In this document: piece after piece, positions 6,051 to 13,368 of the stretch
How the letters are laid out: each line of letters begins with the position of its first letter
How positions within the stretch are numbered: position 1 is the first letter of the stretch
Assembly: GCA_900543095.1 (NCBI GenBank)
Contig: UQQD01000030.1
Coordinates: forward strand, 1 to 14,578
Direction of reading: 5' to 3'
DNA from: an uncultured Ruminococcus sp.
Lineage (GTDB): Bacteria > Bacillota > Clostridia > Oscillospirales > Acutalibacteraceae
Length of the DNA: 14,578 bases
Made by a program: the position numbers and the translations under genes
The notes under the pieces: generated by a model
Told to the model about the DNA's origin: nothing
The model's input: only the letters and a program-made list of their open reading frames with translations
Databases searched by the model: none

Positions 6051-8822
6051 CTATTTTGTAGTCCAAGAACCTTGATTCCAAGAACCATCGTTAATTACAA
6101 AACAGTTATTACCGTCCTTCGGTATTGTCTGGTCACCGGTTCGATTCCAACAGATACCGCTGTTAAAGTTATTATCTGTAGTAGACGGATTCATTCTTGC
6201 GAAAATTATGTTGGAATACTTTTTCGGAATCGTAACTTTATAATATCCGTTGCCGTCTGACGTCATATCATACCACTTATTGCCGCTTGAATCCCACACA
6301 TAAACCGCAAAACGTGCGTTATCCTTCAGCCAGTTATCATTAGGCTTCAGATAAATTGTTCTGTCTGTTGACTCTGTTGTAAACCTTGCGTAATATGTTG
6401 TCGACGTTGTCGGGGTTACAGGTAAAGTAACCCTGCTTCCGCCTGTTGCCGCAGTATAAATACCGTCAAACTCATATCCTGATTTCGCAGTGCCGTTCAG
6501 AGTAACTGGCCTGCCCTTTTGAACATTCAGCGACGCTGTTGCGCCCAATGTGCCGCCGTTGATACTTACATTACCGCCGGTACCACTTTCTGTTCCGTTA
6601 GTTACAGCTTTGAGAGTAACCGTGACAGGATTATATTCCTCTAATTTACTCGGTTCGCCGCTTGCAAAGAAGTATGTGCCGCCGATTGTTCCTTCAAGAC
6701 CTTCGCTTCCGCTTGCGGGATATTGCGATAATTTATTGTTGCTCACAATAACCTTAAATTTACCGGTATCTTCCGTAGTAAAGGTAATCTTATAGTACCC
6801 TGTACTGCTGTCATATGATGCTGCATTTCCCGGCCATGTGTCGCCGCAGTATTTTGTATTGGTTGTCGGATTATATGCCCAAACATTATATGATGAGTAA
6901 CCGTTTCTCTGTTCAAAGTAAATTGTCGTGGTCGATTGCGGTTTCTTTGTAAATCTTGCGTAATACGTCTTGTCTGCAGTTACATTTACAGTTGTGGAAG
7001 TGATTGCGCTTCCGTCTGTTTCGGATTCATAAATACCGTCAAACTCATAACCTGTATTTGCCGTACCGGACAGAATTACAGTTGTATTCTTGTAAACCGT
7101 CTTTTGTACCGAAGCACCCGGCGTATCGCTGTCGATTTGTGAATCGCCGCCTGTACCGCTGATTGCTCCGTCGGTTACGGATTTAAGCGTTATCGTGTAT
7201 TTCGGCAGTTCTTCAAATCTTGCATAGTATGTAACATCGGTGTTTACGGTTATTATTACAGGTGCAGTAATTTCAGTTCCGCCTGTTTCGGTAGCATAAA
7301 TTCCCTTATATTCGTAACCCGTATTCGGCGAGCCTGACAGCGATACCGAAGTTCCGACGTCAACCGTCTTGGATATATCTGCGCCTTTATTATCGGCATC
7401 AATATTACCTTCGCCGCCCGTACCGCTGATTTCTCCGTCGGTTACAGACTTGAGCATAACCGTAAATTGTTTTACGAACTTAGCGTAATATGTTGTCGTA
7501 TCGGAAACCTCAACCTGCAAAGTTGCATTTCTATACGAATCGCCTATATTCGTTGTGCAGGCGTCATCTGTATACCAGCCGTCAAACCTGTATCCGTTTG
7601 CCGGATCTGCGACGATAGTAACCTCTGAATCCCTGTATGCGCTGTAGGTCGTAGTATCCGATGAATTTACATAAACCGTGCCGCCACCGTTTGAAAGCGT
7701 AGCACCTGATGTATCCTTTGCTTTTGCAACAACAGATATATCATACTTTGGTTTTTCAACAAATTTCGCATAATATGTCGCATTATCAATTACAGCATAT
7801 GATATTTCGGTTGCTTCTGAAACTCTTGACGCCAAATCGCAGGTTGAATCATTCTTGTACCAACCGCCAAAATCGTAATTTGTTGCAGGATTTGCAGCTG
7901 CTGTAAAGGACGTTCCCGCTTCATAGGGGTTGGTATATTTAGCCGTTTGCTTTAAGCCGTCAACAGTAATATCACCGCCAGTGAAAGAAGACACCGTTGC
8001 TACGCCTGTATTTGTGTATGTAACGGCGTCAAACGTGATGTCAAACTTCCTTACGGCAACCTTAATCTGCATTTTTATTTCAGCATTACCGCCAAGAAGC
8101 GCAGCAGGAGCGTTTTGTGCGTCGAGCCAAACGGAAACCTCTATATTTTTTTCCTGATCTTTTGTATATTCAGACAAAGCAATTGTGTCATTTCCGTTTA
8201 TATAATTATACGTTGACGCCGGCACGGCAGTCAAGGTATGCTCATTGCCGACATTATCATATATCGTGCTGGTCTGTTCTGAGGAAGCGGTAGTAAGTAT
8301 TTTTTTGTCATCACCGCATTTTATCATAACTCTAAAGGCGGAGGTATCAATTGTTTCTCCGCCTTTTGTTGCGGTTATTGTCAAAGGATTTTCGTTGTCA
8401 AAAGCCAAAAAACAGTCTTTTTCGGCTTTTGATTTAAAACTGAAGTTAATAAACTTTGTTCCCTTATCGTTGGTCGTTGCAATTCTGGGATTATGGTCGT
8501 TTTCATCGGCAGGAAAATAAAAATTCTCGCCGTCATAACTGTAGGCCTGGGTAAATATGAGATCCTGTGCGTCTCCCGTGTTCTTGTCAAACTTTAAAAG
8601 ATCCAACGTGGCGTTTGTGTCCGGGTTAAGAAGCAATCCGTCATAGTGATTGTTATCTTTGAGTTTGCCTGTTTTAAGCGTATGATTAGTGTCATCCGAT
8701 TTAATAACAAAGCTTGAACCGCCCTCTATCCAGCTAAAGGTTATTCCGGCGGCAACAAGCAAAATAAGGAACAGTGCCGAAATTGATAATATTATGTGTT
8801 TATTTTCTGATAATTTTTTCAT
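6051..8822 (-). CDS. Large SipW-type exported protein with InlB-type repeats, a CBM26-like starch-binding module and a second C-terminal module
   Basis: A 923-aa modular exported protein. Residues 11-30 are the hydrophobic segment ending GITFSWIEGG. Residues 31-256 form the beta domain shared with the 506-aa neighbour (YDGENFYFPADEND; IEVSVWLDAQNAPAALLGG). Five divergent InlB B-like (Flg_new-type) repeats follow at about 260-354, 360-449, 452-536, 541-624 and 732-814. The first two have FxGWY, the last three GYEYKGIY or GYEFDGIY, and each closes with TYYAKF or TYYARF. A CBM26-like module sits between repeats 4 and 5, at 631-720 (TTIYFEQRNGYSSYNVWAYN, DTWPGNAA, GYYKITFT). The C-terminal module (819-923) has YLKPNDNWLKDNARFAVYVW, ARMNPSTTDNN, CWNRTGDQTIP and SWNQGSW, a type often seen on amylases of gut Clostridia and Bacteroides. 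No anchor is visible. ATG at 8822 follows AAGGAGGTGCCGAA. The likely role is starch or granule binding at the surface. Confidence 0.9.
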   Translation of the reverse strand: MKKLSENKHIILSISALFLILLVAAGITFSWIEGGSSFVIKSDDTNHTLKTGKLKDNNHYDGLLLNPDTNATLDLLKFDKNTGDAQDLIFTQAYSYDGENFYFPADENDHNPRIATTNDKGTKFINFSFKSKAEKDCFLAFDNENPLTITATKGGETIDTSAFRVMIKCGDDKKILTTASSEQTSTIYDNVGNEHTLTAVPASTYNYINGNDTIALSEYTKDQEKNIEVSVWLDAQNAPAALLGGNAEIKMQIKVAVRKFDITFDAVTYTNTGVATVSSFTGGDITVDGLKQTAKYTNPYEAGTSFTAAANPATNYDFGGWYKNDSTCDLASRVSEATEISYAVIDNATYYAKFVEKPKYDISVVAKAKDTSGATLSNGGGTVYVNSSDTTTYSAYRDSEVTIVADPANGYRFDGWYTDDACTTNIGDSYRNATLQVEVSDTTTYYAKFVKQFTVMLKSVTDGEISGTGGEGNIDADNKGADISKTVDVGTSVSLSGSPNTGYEYKGIYATETGGTEITAPVIITVNTDVTYYARFEELPKYTITLKSVTDGAISGTGGDSQIDSDTPGASVQKTVYKNTTVILSGTANTGYEFDGIYESETDGSAITSTTVNVTADKTYYARFTKKPQSTTTIYFEQRNGYSSYNVWAYNPTTNTKYCGDTWPGNAASYDSSTGYYKITFTTEDTGKFKVIVSNNKLSQYPASGSEGLEGTIGGTYFFASGEPSKLEEYNPVTVTLKAVTNGTESGTGGNVSINGGTLGATASLNVQKGRPVTLNGTAKSGYEFDGIYTAATGGSRVTLPVTPTTSTTYYARFTTESTDRTIYLKPNDNWLKDNARFAVYVWDSSGNKWYDMTSDGNGYYKVTIPKKYSNIIFARMNPSTTDNNFNSGICWNRTGDQTIPKDGNNCFVINDGSWNQGSWTTK
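6381..8045 (-). repeat. Five tandem InlB B-like coding repeats, interrupted by a CBM
   Basis: Repeats of about 85-95 codons inside the 923-aa gene. The third (about 7469-7215) and fourth (about 7202-6951) are the most alike, sharing LKSVTDG, ISGTGG, a TxGA..K core, SGxxNTGYE and TYYARF. The fifth (about 6629-6381) lies after the starch-binding module at about 6932-6663 and shares LKAVTNG, SGTGG and GYEFDGIY. The first two are more divergent. Confidence 0.8.
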
Positions 8823-8848
8823 TTCGGCACCTCCTTTTTGTTATTTTT

Positions 8849-10369
8849 TTATTTGCTGATTAAATTATTCTCTGTTCCCGTATAGGTATAAAATCCGTAG
8901 TTACCAGCGCTGTTAGATCTAAACCAGCAAGCCATTCCGTTAAAGAAATACTGGGGATCTATTATATCGAGTTTTGTATCAGAATCATTAGTTGAACTGC
9001 CGTTGTTGAATTGTATACCGGTTACATTATCATCCTCATACAGGTCATAATAGTATATTCTCTTTCCGTTGGAATTATTTACAAGTGTCATTTGTTCACC
9101 GGGATGAAATTTGACTTCACCGTTTCTTGTTAATCCATTTTGAGTTGCGCTCCAACCATAACAATACGGAACTACCCAACCGCTCTGAACTTCACAAAAT
9201 ACTCGGTAGGTTCCTTTGCTGTCTTTCCAATATCCATAGCAGGAATCATGGGGTTTATTAAGATTGGTTTCGGTGTCAGTTATTGCGACATATGTATAAT
9301 CACCGTTTTTGTCTTTCTTTATATCCGATAAACTCGGCTGCCACTGATTCCAATATTTGTCAACATCTATAGAATACCTACGGAAGGTAAATCTTGAAAC
9401 AGCGTTTGATATATACGCTGACCAAGTGTAATCGCTGTCGTAGTTCGCACTCTTGCTCATTGCATAATAACGCTTGCTGACGGTATCGTATATATACATC
9501 ATAGTCGCATAGTTACCGCCTTCAATATTGTTTGTAACCCAATGCTCGAATTTTCCGGTATCTGGACTGTGCGTATTGTCGATAAAATTGTATTTTATAA
9601 GGTCATCTGTAGTTGTCGTAAATTCTATATATACAGACAAATCCTGATTTGCAACGTCTTCAGAACCAAACGCTGTACCTTCAAGCCACAAAACAAATGT
9701 GATATGCTTTGTTTCGCCTTTATTAAGATGAAACAGGGCGTTGCTGCTACCATCGCCTTTGTAATAATAATCACCGTAGGCGTCCGTAATAACATTTGAC
9801 GTAGCAGCACTACCGTTTTCATCGATTGACGTTATCGGTGAATATTGCAACCCCTCAACACCGGGCATCTGAGTCGGGCTAAAAACCAGCGGATCATTAT
9901 TATCATTTGTCAGGAACGACATTCTCAAAGCTTTCATCAGATTCGCATTTGAGGAACGGATTATCGTTCCTGCGCCAAGATAAACATCTGCAGAAGAATC
10001 ACCGGCAACAAGATCAAAATCAAGGCTTACATACTTTTGGTTTTCATCATCTGCCGTTCCCTTGCGGAAAGACATATTGCCTGTTGAATTTGAAGTGTTT
10101 TCTGCAAGAGGGAAGAAAAAGTTTCTTCCGTCTGCGCTTGAGGTTTCTTCGAGTGTGCAAGTTGGAATAGTAATTGTATTTTTAACGTTACCGCCGTAAT
10201 ACATTGTAAGATCGCTTCCGGTAGTGATGGTTATATCGGGACTTTTTACGTTGCCATTGTATCCGCCCTCGATCCAACTGAAAGTTGTAACGGCAATAAG
10301 AGTTAAAATTTCGACAAGTGCCACTATGGTCAGTGAAATTCTTAACTTTTTGCTTTTTCGCTTTTTCAT
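8849..10369 (-). CDS. SipW-type exported protein with probable CBM26-like C-terminal region
   Basis: A 506-aa exported protein. Six of residues 1-10 are Lys or Arg, then the hydrophobic segment 11-31 ends AVTTFSWIEGG, the same ending as in the downstream 923-aa protein. Residues about 40-250 form the beta domain of that neighbour: DGRNFFFPLAENT, a DVYLGAGTI strand, and ITFVLWLEGTAF near its end. Residues about 258-395 are aromatic-rich (MMYIYDTVSKRYYAM, DKYWNQWQP). Residues about 397-485 resemble a CBM26 module, with PYCYGWSAT, FHPGEQMTLVNN, RIYYYDLY and IQFNNGSSTND, the last like the IFNNG stretch of starch-binding modules. I see no anchor. The carbohydrate-binding call is weaker than for the neighbour. 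ATG at 10369 follows AGGAGGTGCCACT. It is 49 bases after the previous stop and 26 bases before the next start. Confidence 0.88.
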   Translation of the reverse strand: MKKRKSKKLRISLTIVALVEILTLIAVTTFSWIEGGYNGNVKSPDITITTGSDLTMYYGGNVKNTITIPTCTLEETSSADGRNFFFPLAENTSNSTGNMSFRKGTADDENQKYVSLDFDLVAGDSSADVYLGAGTIIRSSNANLMKALRMSFLTNDNNDPLVFSPTQMPGVEGLQYSPITSIDENGSAATSNVITDAYGDYYYKGDGSSNALFHLNKGETKHITFVLWLEGTAFGSEDVANQDLSVYIEFTTTTDDLIKYNFIDNTHSPDTGKFEHWVTNNIEGGNYATMMYIYDTVSKRYYAMSKSANYDSDYTWSAYISNAVSRFTFRRYSIDVDKYWNQWQPSLSDIKKDKNGDYTYVAITDTETNLNKPHDSCYGYWKDSKGTYRVFCEVQSGWVVPYCYGWSATQNGLTRNGEVKFHPGEQMTLVNNSNGKRIYYYDLYEDDNVTGIQFNNGSSTNDSDTKLDIIDPQYFFNGMACWFRSNSAGNYGFYTYTGTENNLISK

Positions 10370-10418
10370 AGTGGCACCTCCTGCTTATATAGTATCAAAT
10401 AAATTTGTAGTAATCAAA

Positions 10419-11372
10419 TCATTCTGCGCTGAATGCGTCGATAGACAATGAAATATTGAATTTTCCGCCTACAAGAGCGCGTCTTGCCTCGGTATCACAG
10501 CCCTCTATCCAAACTACAAAGGTTGCATATGATGTGTAGTAACCGTCATCTCCCTTTGTTGTCAGATTTGCTATCTGATATTTGTCGTCCGGCACTGTAG
10601 AGCCTGTTGTGCTGGGAAGCTCGGTTACCGGTGAGGCAAGCGTTTTAAGTGATTGAGAAGCGTCATAGTATTTATGCGTATAAGAATCGTTCCATTCATA
10701 GTTACCGCCGCTTGAACCGTCGCCGTCAGGATAGTGGCCCGATGTTGAGTTTTCATCAACTGCATATGTATCGCTGCCAACTGTATTGGTAAGGTGTAAC
10801 TTTGGATTTGTAATCCATAAAAATTTAAAGGTATTTTCGTTCTTTGCGGCAACTCTCAATGCGCCTACAATGCAATCCTTTGAAAAATCGCCGTAGGAGC
10901 TTTTGTTTCCGCAGTTTGCACCGGTAATTACTTTTGACGCAGGAGAAGCCTTTGACTCAGAGCCAAGATACACATTCAGCTTATCCTTTGAGCGCATATA
11001 TACCTTAAACTCAAGATAGTCTTTGTTTTCTGTTGCATCCTTCCACTGAGCACTTGTATTTACTACTGCATATTTACCTTTTTGAGTCAACTGCGGTATT
11101 TTAAAGGATTGACCGTCTCCCGTAACCTCAACGAACTTTACATTGTTATATTCATCACAATCTTTAAGATTCAGGCTTTCGCTCCAAGTATTCTGATCAA
11201 ACGATAGCTCCAGGCTGCTGTCGGAATTAACTTGGACGTCGTAAGCGTCAACACGGTTGTCCGCACTTACGGCAAACCATGCATAAACACCGACTACCAT
11301 AAGGATAGCGATAAGGAACAAGTTGACTATAATTATGTATTTTGATTTTGAATTGGAATTTGAATTTTTCAA
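10419..11372 (-). CDS. SipW-type exported protein, short paralogue of the 652-aa neighbour
   Basis: A 317-aa exported protein. Residues 12-32 form the hydrophobic segment ending VGVYAWFAVS. The mature part shares a conserved framework with the upstream 652-aa protein: GDGQSF.IP at 85-92, a VYMRS...VYLGSESKASP pair of strands at 124-144, YGDFSKDCIVGALRVA at 160-175, FLWITNP at 184-190, and a closing VVWIEGCDTEARRALVGGKF at 286-305 followed by NISLSI. I do not recognise a named domain beyond the TasA/CalY-like signal type. The start is TTG at 11372. It is supported by AAGGAGGG (11386-11379) eight or fewer bases away, which overlaps the TAA stop of the upstream gene. The two genes are only 12 bases apart and are clearly co-translated. 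Confidence 0.87.
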   Translation of the reverse strand: MKNSNSNSKSKYIIIVNLFLIAILMVVGVYAWFAVSADNRVDAYDVQVNSDSSLELSFDQNTWSESLNLKDCDEYNNVKFVEVTGDGQSFKIPQLTQKGKYAVVNTSAQWKDATENKDYLEFKVYMRSKDKLNVYLGSESKASPASKVITGANCGNKSSYGDFSKDCIVGALRVAAKNENTFKFLWITNPKLHLTNTVGSDTYAVDENSTSGHYPDGDGSSGGNYEWNDSYTHKYYDASQSLKTLASPVTELPSTTGSTVPDDKYQIANLTTKGDDGYYTSYATFVVWIEGCDTEARRALVGGKFNISLSIDAFSAE

Positions 11373-11378
11373 CTTGAT

Positions 11379-11386
11379 CCCTCCTT
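11379..11386 (-). promoter_or_regulatory. Ribosome binding site that overlaps the upstream stop and fixes a TTG start
   Basis: On the minus strand AAGGAGGG overlaps the last two bases of the TAA (11387-11385) of the 652-aa gene and lies six bases before TTG at 11372. It is the main reason for accepting the TTG as a start codon. Confidence 0.75.
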
Positions 11387-13343
11387 ATTTGGATATAAAG
11401 TGCAGCGACATATTGAAAATTCCGTCTGCAAGCGGTATCAGCGCATCACGGTCGGTTCCCTCAACCCAAACACGCATTATAATATGTGCAGTGTAATACT
11501 CGTCTGTACTCTTTGCTTTTGTCAGTGTTGCTACCGCAACATTACCGCCGACTGTGGTTACCGTTTGTGTCGGATCATCATACGACGGACTTGAAAACAG
11601 TTTTGGGGTTGTGTTCTCATCTAATGTCACGGTACTTTTGCTTGTTTTGTCATAATACCGGTATTCTTGTGGTTCGGAAGAGTCTGTCAACAGTTCATAG
11701 CTGCTGCCCACATAAACCGTAACCAAATCGTTTAAATTCAACTCTTTTACATCAACCAGTTGCAACGAGCCGTTTTTCATCACAAGATATAGATTGCCGT
11801 AACAAATTGCAGGTCCGTCAAAGTTTTCAAAAACTGCAAGCGAAAATTCTGTTCCGCTGCTGTCAAAACATATTTTACCGTTACTGATTGCAAGTTCTTC
11901 GCCGTTTGCATTTTCAAATCTATAAGTTGCGTTATAGGATTCCCCTGTTTTAATCACCCTGAACTGTTCGGATAATGAAACAGAGGACGGTACGATCGTG
12001 TTCTTGGCGCTCGACTTGAATCCTATTGCCTTTGAATACTCATCAGAGGTTTTTGAAACCGCAAGCGAATGTTCGGGAGATGCAAGCACTGCGTTTACAT
12101 TGTTCTCAATTTCATAATACTCAAGCTCTGTACTGCCTATGTTGCCCGTGCGGTCATACGACTTTTCGGGATTACCTCCCGAATAACTAAGCATAACAAG
12201 CAGCTGTTCCTTAGGGTTATATCCTAACTTTACCCTAAGCGTTGTTTCGTTAAATCCGTTGATATAAAATTTTGCCGCCTGTTTACCGTCATATAATATA
12301 AAGTCCTGCTGCGATATTTCAACCTTTGGATTATCGTCACTTGTATCTCGTGTAGCATAGCTTTTTTCTCTGTCGATGTTTGATAAATCGCTGTCTGTAA
12401 ATGTACTGCTGTTATTATTAATAACTACAGGAATATCTCTGATAGTCCTTGGATTGAGAGTTAAATCAAACTCATATGTAAAAAGTCCTTTTGCCGCTCC
12501 GCTTGTCGTATCAAACGTTTCAAACTTCATCTGTGCAGATTCGAAATCCCCCTGCGATTGCGGATCGGTGCCATAGTTGCGCGGCAACCAAATGTAATAG
12601 GTTTTATTATCGTTAACGGTCAGATACTCTCCTATAGAGCCCGCATCGTGATTTTCGATTATTGCTGTTTTTTTATCGGTTATTTTTGTGTATCCTGAGT
12701 TTTCCCTAAGCTCATAGTTTGAGTTTGGCGCCCAAATGAAATTACAATTGTTCTTATCCTTGTTTAAAAATGCCAGTCTTGAAGCGGCACAAATATAATC
12801 CTTTGAAAAATCGCCGAAGCCGCTTTTTCTATCAGCTGTGTTTTTCGGTGAAACCGTGCTGTCGTTTGCAAGATAAATCGACTTTTCCATCGTGCTTCTG
12901 AAATACAGATCAATGTCAACATATTTTCCGCTTGAATTGTTTTCGTTTATATCCGTGCCCTTCCAGCTTCCGTCGGAATTTTTAAGCGGCACGCCTGTTT
13001 TACGGTTTAGCTTAGGTTCAAAAAAGTTAATTCCGTTGCCTGTAACAAGCGACAGTTTCAAAGGTTCGCTGTTCCCCGTAAGGTTTTTTGCGGGACCGAC
13101 TTCATCCTTGATGTCTTGCGGGTCAACGGCGGTAAGGTCTTTGTAATATTTTTTGTCGTCCCAAGAAACCTCAATTCCGTCTGCCCGTGTCTTTACCGAA
13201 ACTCCGGAGGCTGTTGCAGCTAAGTTCTTTGTAAACCAAGCCCAAATAGCAATGAATGCAACAACGGCAAGCACGAGCAAAATTATTAAATTTTTAGCGA
13301 TTAATCCACCCGTTTTGCGGCGGGGCTTTTTGCTTTCTTCCAT
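11385..13343 (-). CDS. Large SipW-type exported protein with an internal insert
   Basis: A 652-aa exported protein. A basic N-terminus (KKPRRK) precedes the hydrophobic segment 14-36, ending IAIWAWFTKN. It matches the downstream 317-aa paralogue in GNGINFFEP (102-110), YFRSTMEKSIYLANDSTVSP (147-166), FGDFSKDYICAASRLAF (176-192), FIWAPN (202-207) and the closing RVWVEGTDRDALIPLADGIF (624-643). Residues about 300-590 have no counterpart in that paralogue and form an extra unrecognised domain (for example FILYDGKQAAKFYINGFNET). No anchor is visible. The frame is open to 13394, but ATG at 13343 has GAGGT five bases upstream and avoids overlapping the coiled-coil gene, so I use it. It is the first exported protein of the series, 25 bases after the coiled-coil stop. 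Confidence 0.87.
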   Translation of the reverse strand: MEESKKPRRKTGGLIAKNLIILLVLAVVAFIAIWAWFTKNLAATASGVSVKTRADGIEVSWDDKKYYKDLTAVDPQDIKDEVGPAKNLTGNSEPLKLSLVTGNGINFFEPKLNRKTGVPLKNSDGSWKGTDINENNSSGKYVDIDLYFRSTMEKSIYLANDSTVSPKNTADRKSGFGDFSKDYICAASRLAFLNKDKNNCNFIWAPNSNYELRENSGYTKITDKKTAIIENHDAGSIGEYLTVNDNKTYYIWLPRNYGTDPQSQGDFESAQMKFETFDTTSGAAKGLFTYEFDLTLNPRTIRDIPVVINNNSSTFTDSDLSNIDREKSYATRDTSDDNPKVEISQQDFILYDGKQAAKFYINGFNETTLRVKLGYNPKEQLLVMLSYSGGNPEKSYDRTGNIGSTELEYYEIENNVNAVLASPEHSLAVSKTSDEYSKAIGFKSSAKNTIVPSSVSLSEQFRVIKTGESYNATYRFENANGEELAISNGKICFDSSGTEFSLAVFENFDGPAICYGNLYLVMKNGSLQLVDVKELNLNDLVTVYVGSSYELLTDSSEPQEYRYYDKTSKSTVTLDENTTPKLFSSPSYDDPTQTVTTVGGNVAVATLTKAKSTDEYYTAHIIMRVWVEGTDRDALIPLADGIFNMSLHFISK

Positions 13344-13368
13344 TGTTGACCTCGCATATTCGGAGCAA

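Noticed and set aside
2838..13343. Sortase or dockerin anchoring of the exported proteins
   Set aside because: I looked at all six C-termini for an LPXTG-like motif, hydrophobic tail, S-layer homology domain or dockerin-type duplicated calcium loops and saw none.
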